A stretch of DNA of 64,000 bases from Pleomorphomonas diazotrophica (GCF_002844595.1 NZ_PJNW01000006.1:62001-126000); one strand, 5' to 3'; positions 53,278 through 62,022 are shown, counted from the first letter of the stretch. Notes: generated from the sequence alone by a model not told the origin. Program-made: numbers and translations.

Positions 53278-55302
53278 TCAGCCGGCGCGAACGCTGGAGA
53301 GGAAGGTGCCGAGCTCGCGCCGCAAGGTATCGGACTGCTTGGCCAGGTCATTGGCGGCCACCAGAACCTCGGTTGCGGCGCCGGAGGACTCGGTTGCCGC
53401 CTGGGTGATGCCCACGACGTTCTGCGACACCTGATGGGTGCCGATCGACGCCTGACTGACGTTGCGGGCGATCTCGCCGGTCGCCGCGCCCTGCTGATCG
53501 ACGGCGGTGGCGATCGACGTCGCGATGCGGTTGAGATGCTCGATCACGCCGGTGATGGTGACGATCGCCTCCGCCGACGACTGGGTCGAGGCCTGGATCT
53601 CGCCGATCTGACTGGAGATCTGCGAAGTGGCCTTCGAGGTCTGGTCGGCAAGCTGCTTGACCTCGGCGGCGACGACCGCAAAGCCCTTGCCCGCCTCGCC
53701 GGCCCGCGCCGCCTCGATGGTGGCGTTCAGCGCCAGGAGATTGGTCTGCGAGGCGATGCTGTCGATGAGGTTGACCACCTCGCCAATTCGGTTGGCGCTT
53801 TCGGCCAGCTCCCGCACCCGTGCCGCCGTCGCCTGGGCATCCTTGGTCGCCTTGGACGCGACGGAGGTGCTTTCGTCGGCCTGCCGCTTGATCTCGGCGA
53901 TGGAGGTTGCCAGCTCCTCGGCAGCGGCGGCGACGGTCTCTACGTTGGTCGAGGCCTCCTCGGCGGCGCTCGCCACGGTGACCGACTGATTGGAGACCTC
54001 CTCGGTGGCGGCTGACATCGACTGCGCTGCCGCCTGCAACTGCGTCGAGGCGCCGACCACCGTCTCCACCACGCCGCCGACCGCTGTCTCGAAGGCGTCG
54101 GCCAGTTCCTTCATCTCAGCCCGGCGGCGCGTTTCGGCCTCGGCCTTGGCGCGCTCCTGGTCGGCGCGCATGCGATGGTTCTCCTCGAGGCCCTGCTTGA
54201 ACACGTTGAGCGTCGCGGCCATGGTGCCGACCTCGTCGCCTCGCCCGAGATAGGGGACGGCGACCGAGAGATCGCCCTCGGAAATCCTTCGCATGACGCT
54301 GGTGATCGAGACGATCGGGCGCGACAGGCTGCGGCCGATCAACACCGCCAGCGCAAGGCCAAGCAGCAGGCCACCGGCGCTGAAACTCCACAAGGTGGTG
54401 GTGGTCGATGCCTGACTCGCCTCGGTGTCGGACTTCAGCTTGGCTTGCGACGTACGAACCGCTGATTGGAAGCTGGCGAACTCGTCGGCGATCTTGGCAA
54501 CGAAGGTGCGCATCTTGACCGCCTGGTCCTCGATGCTCGCGTTCATCGCCAGGGACTTGTCGAAGCCCTCGACATACTGTCCGACGTGGTCGCGGATGGT
54601 GCCGAGCCGCTTGCCGAGGGCGGGATCGGCGGCGGCCATGGCTTCGCCGAGCGCCTCTGTGGCCGTCTCGAAAGCTTCGGCGGCGTTCTTGTCGGCATCG
54701 GCCTCGCTTCCCGCCGTCGCCTTGGTGGCGAAGATGCGGCCGGTGAGGATGAAACGAAGAGCTTTCTCGGACGCCGTCGCCACCGGCGTTCCGACTCCCA
54801 CCTCGTCGATGATCGCCTCAAGGTCGGTACGTAGCGAAACGCCGAGCGGGCCGAGCTGCTCGGCGGTCAGGCGCTTGACCTCGGCGCGGGTCTTGATGAG
54901 CTCGGCGAGAAGGCCGTCATAGGTCTCGAAACTGGCCTGCATGGACCGGAGATGGTCGAGTTGTTCAGCATCCGAGGCTGTCTTGAGGCCGTCTTCGAGC
55001 GCTGCGCGCATGCTTGACGCTCGCTCGGCCACGGCGGCTTCGGTATCCGGTAGCGTCGTGTAGATGACCTCCCGTGCCGCTCGCCGATACTCGAGAAAGC
55101 TCGTCTGGACGACGTTGGCCTTGTCGGTGACATCGATTTGGGTGAACAGCGTGCCGATGGCCCCGCCGATGCCGGAAAGGCTCCGGAGCGACATGCCGGC
55201 CGTGAAGGCCAGAATCACCAAAATGGCGGTGAAGCCGAGGCCAATGCGCGTGGAAATGTTCATGGACCGTCGAGTTCCGGCGGTCTGGGAGTGAGTTTGC
55301 AT
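53278..55302 (-). CDS. Methyl-accepting chemotaxis protein with helical periplasmic sensor and HAMP domain
   Basis: 674 residues. TM1 lies at about 22-40 ([18 protein letters not shown]). A large all-helical periplasmic domain (about 40-300) fits the helical bimodular (HBM) or four-helix-bundle type. TM2 is at about 310-332, followed by HAMP ([19 protein letters not shown]). The signalling tip has [22 protein letters not shown] 55302 follows GGAGGAAG. No CheR-binding pentapeptide. Ligand unknown. Its promoter must lie in the AT-rich region upstream. Confidence 0.92.
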   Translation of the reverse strand: MQTHSQTAGTRRSMNISTRIGLGFTAILVILAFTAGMSLRSLSGIGGAIGTLFTQIDVTDKANVVQTSFLEYRRAAREVIYTTLPDTEAAVAERASSMRAALEDGLKTASDAEQLDHLRSMQASFETYDGLLAELIKTRAEVKRLTAEQLGPLGVSLRTDLEAIIDEVGVGTPVATASEKALRFILTGRIFATKATAGSEADADKNAAEAFETATEALGEAMAAADPALGKRLGTIRDHVGQYVEGFDKSLAMNASIEDQAVKMRTFVAKIADEFASFQSAVRTSQAKLKSDTEASQASTTTTLWSFSAGGLLLGLALAVLIGRSLSRPIVSITSVMRRISEGDLSVAVPYLGRGDEVGTMAATLNVFKQGLEENHRMRADQERAKAEAETRRRAEMKELADAFETAVGGVVETVVGASTQLQAAAQSMSAATEEVSNQSVTVASAAEEASTNVETVAAAAEELATSIAEIKRQADESTSVASKATKDAQATAARVRELAESANRIGEVVNLIDSIASQTNLLALNATIEAARAGEAGKGFAVVAAEVKQLADQTSKATSQISSQIGEIQASTQSSAEAIVTITGVIEHLNRIATSIATAVDQQGAATGEIARNVSQASIGTHQVSQNVVGITQAATESSGAATEVLVAANDLAKQSDTLRRELGTFLSSVRAG

Positions 55303-55628
55303 GGTTATCGCTTCCTCCTGTCGGTTAAACACAAGCCCAACCTCAGGCAGAGAAGTGCGTTTTCACGACTCGCTGCTGATTGATCGATCACTATTTCGAT
55401 TGAAATTGGTTAACGAGATCATAACGCGAAATAATATCCTGAGATTGTCATATATATCTTCTGCCTGCCATCAACGAATTTTCTTTTGTTTTTGGAATGT
55501 ATAATAGGATTAGTGGAAATTATACTTCAAAACGGATAGATAATGGCTGGATTCGAGGGTGGCGTTTGAAAGTGGAATTAAGAAGCTTTCTAAGTTAAAT
55601 ATTGATCAGTTGCTTTCCCGCAGGAGAA

Positions 55629-55698
55629 GGCAATCTCACCTAGCAACTTTTACAATGTAAAAATTGTTGTTTTTATCGCAATTTTTGTAGAGGTTGCC
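55629..55698. other. Nested hairpin element of unknown function
   Basis: An inner palindrome CAACTTTTAC-AAT-GTAAAAATTG (55644-55666, 9 of 10 pairs) sits inside outer arms GGCAATCTC (55629-55637) and GAGGTTGCC (55690-55698, 8 of 9 pairs plus one wobble). T-runs follow the inner stem on the plus strand. It could be an RNA structure, a terminator or a tiny inverted-repeat element. Confidence 0.45.
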
Positions 55699-55959
55699 TT
55701 TGAGGTCGTAACGTTGGCAAGGCGGCCCGTGATGCACGGCGAGCCGAAAGTCTAGAGTCCCGCCAATCGGGTTTTCTCGATCCGATCGAAAAGCGCCTGT
55801 TCCAGGAAATGAGCCTGGAGCCTTCGCCGCACGACCAAATGCTTCAAGTTTGCCGGCAAAGGCTCGAGGTCGGTCGCGTGCGTGAACCGAGCGGGGCGCC
55901 CGCGCGAAGCGGCGGGCGTCCTGATGGCGGGAGAGAGGTGAGCCGCTTCCCTCGGCGCT

Positions 55960-55987
55960 AAAAACAAGAACGGCGCCGAAGCGCCGT
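55960..55987 (-). terminator. Rho-independent terminator of tRNA-Val
   Basis: On the minus strand ACGGCGC-TTCG-GCGCCGT (a stable UUCG tetraloop) is followed by TCTTGTTTTT, 25 bases after the tRNA. Confidence 0.87.
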
Positions 55988-56011
55988 GTCTTTCACATCT
56001 TGGAAGCGGAA

Positions 56012-56086
<75 letters not shown>

Positions 56087-56129
56087 GTTTCCATTTTTGC
56101 GGGGCCACCTCATCGGCGGCGTGGGCGGG

Positions 56130-56158
56130 GATATAGCGTCCTTTCCCGCCCCACGCAA
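56130..56158 (-). promoter_or_regulatory. tRNA-Val promoter
   Basis: On the minus strand TTGCGT (56158-56153), 17-base spacer and TATATC (56135-56130), followed by CCCCGCCC. It is nearly the same as the tRNA-Glu promoter at 22013. Confidence 0.75.
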
Positions 56159-56239
56159 GGGCCTTGAGACGCTTTTCCGAATTCCCCTTCAAGTCCTTGA
56201 CCGAAAACTCTTTTCCGTCCGGAAAACCGCCGGCTGCCG

Positions 56240-56602
56240 TCAGGCGGCCGCCAGCATCTTCTCCACCTCGCGCACGAGGTCCTTGAGATGGAAGGGCTTG
56301 GACAGCACCTTGGCGTCCTTGGGAGCCTGGCTGTCGGGATTGAGCGCCACGGCGGCGAAGCCGGTGATGAACATGATCTTGAGGTCGGGGTCGAGCTCCG
56401 TGGCCCGGCGGGCCAGCTCGATGCCGTCCATTTCCGGCATGACGATGTCGGTGAGCAGAAGCGTGAAAGGCTCCTCGCGCAGCCGTTCGTAGGCGCTCCT
56501 GCCGTTATCGTAGGAAACGACGTCATAGCCGGCATTGGCGAGTGCCTTGGCCAGGAAACGGCGCATGTCGTTGTCGTCTTCGGCCAGCAGAATACGGTTC
56601 AT
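56240..56602 (-). CDS. cpdR: Single-domain response regulator CpdR
   Basis: 120 residues consisting only of a receiver domain: acidic pair D8/D9 or E8/D9 in LLAEDDNDMRRFLA, phospho-acceptor Asp in LLLTDIVMPEMDG, and Lys in VLSKPFHLKDLV. Sequence and size match CpdR of Caulobacter and rhizobia. Unphosphorylated CpdR delivers ClpXP to the cell pole to degrade CtrA and other substrates. The neighbouring N-formylglutamate amidohydrolase gene is the usual divergent neighbour. Confidence 0.93.
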   Translation of the reverse strand: MNRILLAEDDNDMRRFLAKALANAGYDVVSYDNGRSAYERLREEPFTLLLTDIVMPEMDGIELARRATELDPDLKIMFITGFAAVALNPDSQAPKDAKVLSKPFHLKDLVREVEKMLAAA

Positions 56603-57041
56603 TTGCAGTTCCGGTCAGATGAGAAGCGGCAGCAGGCCGCGCGATGCTCCAACTATCTCACAAGAGCACCGGTACGGTAAACTTGCGGTTAGCGGGCTGC
56701 GTTTCAGGCCGTTCCACTCTGTGTAGAACTTTTCAGGAGGGCGTTCAAACCCCGTAGTGGAGCGAATTTGACTTTTGGCTTGCGCCTCGGGCGGGCGCCG
56801 GACGTCCGCCGCGACCGTTCTCGCGGTATCGGCGAGGTCGTTGCCGACGGGGCGCGTTGGCGTGATGCCGAGCTGTGCCGGCCGATGCCGTGACACATCG
56901 CGCCGGGCCACAGCGGACACTCAGCCACGTTAACAATAGACAGGCCTGACAAAACAAGGCAGATTTCAGAATCAGGAGTACAGAAGCCCTGTTTTTCGGT
57001 CGCCAGCGGACCGGGCGAGAGGCTCCACGGACTGGAGAGGG
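56603..57041. other. Intergenic region between cpdR and N-formylglutamate amidohydrolase gene
   Basis: 439 bases with the two divergent promoters, neither clearly identified. A CtrA-like spaced motif TAAA-N7-TTAG lies at 56678-56692 upstream of cpdR; each half matches TTAA at three of four bases. No gene was recognised. Confidence 0.35.
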
Positions 57042-57938
57042 ATGCGCGTCGTCACCGATTTCCGCTCGGAACCGCCCTTCGAGATTCTGTCCCCCGTGGA
57101 GCAGATCCACCCCTTCGTCTTCAACTCGCCGCACTCCGGCACCGCCTATCCGGAAGACTTCCTCGCCGCCAGCCGGCTGGACAAGCGCCGCATCCGTCTC
57201 TCGGAGGACGCGCATGTGGACAAGCTGTTCATGCACGCCGTCACGGCGGGCGTACCACTCCTCAGGGCGCATTTCCCGCGCGCCTATCTCGACGTCAACC
57301 GCGAGCCCTACGAGCTCGATCCCCGCATGTTCGACGGGCGGATGCCGGCCTTTGCCAACATCCGGTCCATCCGGGTGGCCGGTGGGCTCGGTACGGTGCC
57401 GCGCGTCATTTCCGAGAGCGAGGAGATTTACGCCGGGCCGCTGCCGATCGAGGTAGCGCTCGACCGCATCGAGGCGCTCTACAAGCCCTATCACGCGGCG
57501 CTCACCCGCCTCCTGGCCCAGACGCACGTCCGCTTCGGCCGTGCCGTGCTGATCGACTGCCACTCCATGCCGTCGTCGGTGAGGGGGCAGGACGCCAAGA
57601 ATCGATCCGACTTCGTGCTCGGCGATCGTCACGGCACCTCGGCGGCGCGGGCGTTGACCGACCATGCCGCCAGCGCGCTCTCGGCGCTCGGCTACAAGGT
57701 GGCGATCAACCGCCCCTATGCCGGCGGCTTCATAACCGAGCATTACGGGCGGCCGGCCAAGGGCCTGCACGCCCTGCAGATCGAGATCAACCGGTCGCTC
57801 TACATGGACGAGCGCACGCTCGAACCGCACTCCGGCTTTGTACGCCTCACCGCCGAACTCGCCGAGTTCATCGACGGCCTGATGCGCCTGCCGCTCGAAG
57901 TGGTCTGTCCGTCACCCGGCCGCTTCGCGGCCGAATGA
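57042..57938 (+). CDS. N-formylglutamate amidohydrolase (second paralogue)
   Basis: 298 residues. Motifs: FVFNSPHSGTAYP (metal His), RAYLDVNREPYELD, VLIDCHSMPS and the late ALQIEINRSLYMDE. This is the HutG-type family that splits N-formylglutamate or formylated dipeptides. ATG 57042 follows GGAGAGGG. No histidine-degradation genes are near. The last codons (RFAAE and TGA) form the first unit of a tandem repeat that continues past the stop. Confidence 0.9.
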   Translation: MRVVTDFRSEPPFEILSPVEQIHPFVFNSPHSGTAYPEDFLAASRLDKRRIRLSEDAHVDKLFMHAVTAGVPLLRAHFPRAYLDVNREPYELDPRMFDGRMPAFANIRSIRVAGGLGTVPRVISESEEIYAGPLPIEVALDRIEALYKPYHAALTRLLAQTHVRFGRAVLIDCHSMPSSVRGQDAKNRSDFVLGDRHGTSAARALTDHAASALSALGYKVAINRPYAGGFITEHYGRPAKGLHALQIEINRSLYMDERTLEPHSGFVRLTAELAEFIDGLMRLPLEVVCPSPGRFAAE

Positions 57939-58006
57939 TCGGACTTGGCGCTTCGCGGCCGAATGACAGAAACTGCCCGCTTCGCGGCCGAGCGATCGGA
58001 CCTGCG
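57921..58006. repeat. Three-copy tandem repeat at the end of the N-formylglutamate amidohydrolase gene
   Basis: CGCTTCGCGGCCGAATGA at 57921 and 57949, and CGCTTCGCGGCCGAGCGA at 57978, spaced 28 and 29 bases. Each core (CCGCTTCGCGG) can fold as a small hairpin. The first copy encodes the protein C-terminus and stop; the others appear to be duplications of it. Confidence 0.75.
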
Positions 58007-58086
58007 TGCCGGCCTCGCAATCTTTGAAACGTTTTCAGAAAAACGCGCCTCTGGCGCCACCCCGTCATGCACGATAGGCTGAAAAG

Positions 58087-58171
58087 AAAAGGGGCCGTCG
58101 CAAACGCGGCGGCCCAAGTCTTAGGGAGGAAACGCCCAAGGAGGGCGGACAGCGCAGAAGCCTGCGCTGTA
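58087..58171 (-). ncRNA. mmgR: MmgR/suhB-type small regulatory RNA
   Basis: A minus-strand transcript of about 85 bases. Promoter TTGACC (58207-58202), 17-base spacer, CATTGT (58184-58179). The RNA would start with hairpin ACAGCGCAG-GCTT-CTGCGCTGT, then CGCCC-TCCTT-GGGCG, then the single-stranded anti-Shine-Dalgarno stretch TTTCCTCCCT. It ends with terminator GGGCCGCCGC / GCGACGGCCC and TTTTCTTTT. This matches the alphaproteobacterial mmgR (alpha-r8, Rfam suhB) family. The neighbouring inositol-monophosphatase-family gene is also expected. Confidence 0.82.
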
Positions 58172-58398
58172 CCCGGATACAATGCCTACTTTCGTCGTAT
58201 TGGTCAACCCCTCGCGGTAGAGTGTGTGCCGACAACTCGCGTTTTGGTGGGGATGACAGCAATGGATAGCAAAGCCGCCACAGGCCGGAGAAACGTATTT
58301 ATTTGAATCCAAAAATAAAAACAATGGGATGAACCAGCCGCTCAAATGCGGTCGCAACGTTGCGCTCCGCCGTGCGCCATGTGGGAAACATATCGGAT

Positions 58399-59232
58399 AT
58401 GCAGATCACACCTATCTCCAAGGCCTTCTTCGATCAGCTGGCCGACGCCGCTTCAGCAGCGATCCTGCCGCATTTCCGCACGGCGCTCGCCGTCGAGAAC
58501 AAGCTTGAGGACGCCTTCGATCCGGTGACGGTCGCCGACCGGGCCGGTGAGGTGGCCATGCGCGAGCTGATCGGCGCCACCTATCCCGACCACGGCATTC
58601 TTGGCGAGGAGTTCGGCAACACCGGGCTCGACCGCGACAAGGTCTGGGTGCTCGATCCCGTCGACGGCACGCGGTCGTTCATCGCCGGCATCCCGCTGTG
58701 GGGCACGCTAATCGGCCTCCGGGCCAGCGGCCGGGCGGTGCAGGGCATGATGGCGCAACCCTTCACCGGCGAGCGCTTCTACGGCGACGGCGTGACCGCC
58801 AGTTATACCGGGCCGGGCGGCGAACGGCTGCTCCGGACACGGCCTTGTTCCGACATCTCCCAGGCGACGCTGTTTACCACCTCGCTCCGGCCCTTCTCCG
58901 ACAGCGAGCGGCAGGCCTATCTCTCGGTCGAGGGGCAGGCGAAGCTCGTTCGCTACAGTGCCGACTGCTACGCCTATTGCATGGTGGCGGCCGGGCAGGC
59001 CGACCTCGTCATCGAAGCAGGCCTGCAACCATATGACATCACGGCGCTGATTCCGGTGATCGAGGGGGCGGGTGGCGTCGTCACCAACTGGACGGGCGGC
59101 AGTGCCGCCGACGGCGGCCGCGTGGTGGCGAGCGGCGACCGGCGCCTGCATGATCAGGTTCTGAAGCTGCTTGCAGCCGGGGAGACCGCGTCAGCTGGCG
59201 CATCCGGCGTCATTCCGACGAGCCGGGGATGA
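58399..59232 (+). CDS. hisN: Inositol monophosphatase family protein, probably histidinol-phosphatase (HisN)
   Basis: 277 residues. Metal-binding motifs are GEEFGNT, VLDPVDGTRSFIAG and the late LQPYDITALIPVIEGAGG, as in HisN-type histidinol-phosphate phosphatases of actinobacteria and alphaproteobacteria. An inositol- or other sugar-phosphate substrate cannot be excluded. ATG 58399 starts the conserved sequence; the ribosome binding site is weak. The 3' end overlaps the convergent hydrolase gene by 23 bases. Confidence 0.83.
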   Translation: MQITPISKAFFDQLADAASAAILPHFRTALAVENKLEDAFDPVTVADRAGEVAMRELIGATYPDHGILGEEFGNTGLDRDKVWVLDPVDGTRSFIAGIPLWGTLIGLRASGRAVQGMMAQPFTGERFYGDGVTASYTGPGGERLLRTRPCSDISQATLFTTSLRPFSDSERQAYLSVEGQAKLVRYSADCYAYCMVAAGQADLVIEAGLQPYDITALIPVIEGAGGVVTNWTGGSAADGGRVVASGDRRLHDQVLKLLAAGETASAGASGVIPTSRG

Positions 59233-60157
59233 AAGCGTCGAAGGCCGCCCAGAACTGGGCGGCATAGACCTCGCGCTCCATCATGATCTCATGGCGGGCG
59301 CCATGGATCAGGATATAGGCGGGGTTGCGCAGGCGGCGCGCCATGGTCTCGACGGCGAGGCGGCTCACCACCGTGTCGGCGCCGGAGTTGACCAGCATCA
59401 CCGGCGCGGCCACCTGGTCGGCGATGTCCGGCGCGGCGAGCAGGTCGAACATGCGCGTCGCCGCCGCCACCCAGCCGAGCGTCGGCGCGGCGAGGCGGTA
59501 GACCGGCTGGGCGGCGCAGATCGCCTCGATCATCCGGTAGCGATCGGGGTCGGAGGTCAGCGGGTTGCGCTCGAAGGTCCTGGCCTTGGTTGCCCGGCGG
59601 CGCTGGCCGGGAATGTAGCGGGGCCCGGCGCCGCAGTGGACGGCAAGGCGCAGCAGCAGCCGGCGGAAGCCCGGCATGGTCGTCCGTTGCGGCAGGCCGA
59701 GCATGGGCGCCGTCAGGACCAGCCGCTCGAAGGTAGGGGCGAGAAAGCGCCCGGCGGCCAGAAGAACGCCGCCGCCCATCGAATGGCCCAGCGCGAAATA
59801 GGGCGGCGGACAATCCGGCAGCACGACGCGGCGGCGAAAGGCCTCGATGTCACGCAGGTAATGGCGGAAGCTGCGGACATGGCCCTTGCTGGGGTCGTCG
59901 GTGAGCCGGGTCGAACCGCCCTGGCCGCGCCATTCGAGGACCGCCACTGCGAAGCCGCGCTTCCGCAGGCGTTCGACGACATGGAAATACTTCTCGATGG
60001 TCTCCGACCAGCCGGGAAACAGGCAGACCGTGCCCTTCACGCCTCCCGGCAGCGCCGGCCAGCGGGCGGTGCGCAGGCGCACGCCGTCGGACGTCGAAAT
60101 CATCTCCAGCCGGCAGCCGGCCGGGATGGGATTTTCGGCGAGATCGAGAAGATCCAT
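59210..60157 (-). CDS. Alpha/beta hydrolase, monoacylglycerol lipase-like (serine aminopeptidase S33 type)
   Basis: 315 residues without signal peptide. The nucleophile elbow is ALGHSMGGG, the acid lies in VNSGADTVV and the histidine in GARHEIMME. The lid-like insert and GWSETIEKY / EWRGQGGS motifs fit PldB/monoglyceride lipase-type hydrolases of lysophospholipids or glycerides. ATG 60157 follows GGGGAG. Confidence 0.87.
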   Translation of the reverse strand: MDLLDLAENPIPAGCRLEMISTSDGVRLRTARWPALPGGVKGTVCLFPGWSETIEKYFHVVERLRKRGFAVAVLEWRGQGGSTRLTDDPSKGHVRSFRHYLRDIEAFRRRVVLPDCPPPYFALGHSMGGGVLLAAGRFLAPTFERLVLTAPMLGLPQRTTMPGFRRLLLRLAVHCGAGPRYIPGQRRRATKARTFERNPLTSDPDRYRMIEAICAAQPVYRLAAPTLGWVAAATRMFDLLAAPDIADQVAAPVMLVNSGADTVVSRLAVETMARRLRNPAYILIHGARHEIMMEREVYAAQFWAAFDAFIPGSSE

Positions 60158-60263
60158 GAGTGCTCCCCGGCGACGATACCCATTCGCCGCCGCGCCGTTT
60201 CTAGCACGTCGGCGACGGCCGGCGCCATCGCCGACGGCAGCGAAAGCGATTGTCGCCGCCCCT

Positions 60264-60291
60264 CTTGAAAAGCGAAATCGTCGCCCCAAAT
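60264..60291 (+). promoter_or_regulatory. RpoH (sigma-32) heat-shock promoter of hsp20
   Basis: CTTGAAA (60264-60270), 13-base spacer and CCCCAAAT (60284-60291), an almost exact sigma-32 consensus. The start would be about 60298, giving a leader of about 105 bases. Confidence 0.85.
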
Positions 60292-60297
60292 CAAGGA

Positions 60298-60402
60298 TCG
60301 CGGACGCCGGAAGGGTCCGCGGCGACCGGACGTTCCGCCTCGGAGAGGGGAACAGAAAGCCGGTCGGCCAAACTCACGACTGTCGCTCAACTGGAGGACA
60401 TC
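60298..60402 (+). ncRNA. ROSE-like RNA thermometer in the hsp20 leader
   Basis: The last hairpin pairs GTC(G)CTC (60382-60388) with GAGGAC (60394-60399), with a bulged G and loop AACTG. This is the ROSE hallmark U(U/C)GCU opposite the Shine-Dalgarno AGGA. The 105-base leader has further stem-loops upstream (for example GCCGGTCGGC), as in rhizobial ROSE elements. Heat should melt the hairpin and allow translation. Confidence 0.8.
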
Positions 60403-60864
60403 ATGCGTAATTTCGACCTTTCTCCGCTCTATCGCTCGACCATCGGCTTTGATCGCCTGTTCTCGCTGCTCGACCAGGTTTCGACCAGCGACGCGTCGGC
60501 CCAGTCCTATCCGCCCTATAACATCGAGCGCACCGGCGAGAATGCCTATCGCATCACCATCGCCGTCGCGGGCTTCTCCGAGGACGAGCTGACGATCGAG
60601 GCGCGCGAAGCCGTGCTGACGGTCAAGGGCGAGAAGAAGCCCGAAGCCGAGGACAACGGCCGCGAGATGCTCTATCGCGGCATCGCCGCCCGTGCCTTCG
60701 AGCGCCGCTTCCAGCTTGCCGATCATGTCGAGGTGAAGGGCGCCTCGCTTGAGCACGGCCTCCTGCACGTCGATCTCGTGCGCGACATTCCCGAGAGCAA
60801 GCGGGCGCGCACCATTCCGATCGGCAAGGGCGAGGCCCGGCAGATCGAAGCGACCATCAACTGA
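60403..60864 (+). CDS. Small heat shock protein, Hsp20/alpha-crystallin family
   Basis: 153 residues. The alpha-crystallin domain covers about 38-130 (PPYNIERTGENAYRITIAVAG, LTVKGEKK, FERRFQLADHV), with the IxI-type tail RTIPIG. The N-terminus MRNFDLSPLYRSTIGFDRLF is that of rhizobial class A sHsps. It holds unfolding proteins during heat stress. GGAGGA lies five bases before the ATG and is masked by the thermometer. Confidence 0.95.
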   Translation: MRNFDLSPLYRSTIGFDRLFSLLDQVSTSDASAQSYPPYNIERTGENAYRITIAVAGFSEDELTIEAREAVLTVKGEKKPEAEDNGREMLYRGIAARAFERRFQLADHVEVKGASLEHGLLHVDLVRDIPESKRARTIPIGKGEARQIEATIN

Positions 60865-60914
60865 CCCGGCGGTTTGGCGAGCGGGGACCGCTCCGCTCGC
60901 TACCCAAAATGACG

Positions 60915-60945
60915 AAGGGCGTCCCGGAAGGGGCGCCCTTTTTGC
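60915..60945 (+). terminator. Rho-independent terminator of hsp20
   Basis: An 11-base-pair stem with one wobble, AAGGGCGTCCC / GGGGCGCCCTT, loop GGAA, followed by TTTTT. It is also suitable for the convergent aldolase gene. Confidence 0.87.
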
Positions 60946-60969
60946 TTGCGCAGTCCAGAATCGCAGCGG

Positions 60970-62022
60970 TTACTTGCCGAGCGCCTTCAGGAAGTGGTCG
61001 ACCTCGTGGGCGGCGGTGGCGAACGACGTGACGAGCCGGACGAGGTCCTCGTCGTCCCTGGGTTTCTCGGTCTCATCGAGGCCGTCGGGATTCCACTCGT
61101 AGAACTGGGCGCCGGCCGCCTTCAGGCGGGCGCTGACCGGCTTCGGCCAGATGGCGAAGACTTCGTTGGCCTCCGGCTCCCACAGGATGCGGGCGGTGGA
61201 AAGCTGGCTGATGCCGGTGGCGAGCCGCTTGGCCATGGTGTTGGCGTGATAGGCGTTGTCCAGCCAGTGGCCCCGGTCGAAATAGCCCTGGAACTGGGCG
61301 GCGACGAAGCGGCTCTTGGAGAAGAGCTGGCCGGCGCGCTTGCGGATATAACCGAAATCCTCTGCCTTCTTGCCGTTGAAGAAGACGACCGCCTCGGCGC
61401 ACCAGCAGCCGTTCTTGGTGCCGCCGAAGGACAGCACGTCGACGCCGGCCTTCCAGGTGATGTCGGCCGGCTGGCAGCCGAGGAAGGCGAGAGCGTTGGC
61501 AAGGCGGGCGCCGTCCATGTGCACCTTGAGGCCGTGGGCATGGGCGACGGCGGCGAGCGCGGTCACTTCCTCCACCGTATAGACGGTGCCCCATTCGGTC
61601 GACTGGCTGAGCGAGACGGCAACCGGCCGGCCGTGGTGGACGGCGGCCGGGAAGTAGCGGGCGATCGCCGCGGCCAGCGCGTCGGGCGTCAGCTTGCCGC
61701 GGGCGCCGGGAATGCTGACAAGGCGACCGCCGGACAGGAACTCCGGCGCGCCGGCTTCGTCGCAGGCGATATGCGCCACGTCATGGCAGATGACGATGCC
61801 GGCCGGCTTCATCACCGAGGCGAGCGACAGCGAGTTGGCCGCCGTGCCGGTGGCGACGAAGAAGACGGAGACGTCGTGCTCGAACACCTCCGAGAACCAG
61901 TCGACGGCGACGCGCGTCTGGTCGTCGGCGCCATAGGCGGGAACGGAGCCGTTTCCGGCGTTCAGGAGGGCATTGGCCACTTGCGCCGAAGCGCCGGCCC
62001 AGTTGTCGCTGGCAAAGTACAT
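60970..62022 (-). CDS. ltaE: Low-specificity L-threonine aldolase (PLP-dependent)
   Basis: 350 residues. The family start MYFASDNWAGAS is at 62022. The PLP lysine is in LSFGGTKNG, and ACDEAG, HMDGARLANAL and WGTVYT are conserved. It splits L-threonine or allo-threonine to glycine and acetaldehyde. The open frame runs upstream to 62082 with no family sequence. No good ribosome binding site is visible, so the exact start is uncertain. Confidence 0.88.
   Translation of the reverse strand: MYFASDNWAGASAQVANALLNAGNGSVPAYGADDQTRVAVDWFSEVFEHDVSVFFVATGTAANSLSLASVMKPAGIVICHDVAHIACDEAGAPEFLSGGRLVSIPGARGKLTPDALAAAIARYFPAAVHHGRPVAVSLSQSTEWGTVYTVEEVTALAAVAHAHGLKVHMDGARLANALAFLGCQPADITWKAGVDVLSFGGTKNGCWCAEAVVFFNGKKAEDFGYIRKRAGQLFSKSRFVAAQFQGYFDRGHWLDNAYHANTMAKRLATGISQLSTARILWEPEANEVFAIWPKPVSARLKAAGAQFYEWNPDGLDETEKPRDDEDLVRLVTSFATAAHEVDHFLKALGK

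Larger units (their letters stand above)
55303..56011. other. AT-rich 709-base region between chemoreceptor gene and tRNA-Val
   Basis: No intact gene. Bases about 55310-55740 are strongly A+T-rich compared with the rest of the window. The 3' part (55740-55960) returns to high G+C. It encodes, on the minus strand, a short protein-like tail (55755-55886) ending in a stop codon, which may be a gene remnant. The nested hairpin at 55629-55698 and the tRNA terminator are listed separately. Confidence 0.5.

Noticed and set aside
57921..58006. CRISPR array
   Set aside because: Only three copies, with 10-11-base spacers that are similar to one another, and no cas genes. It is a simple tandem duplication of a gene end.
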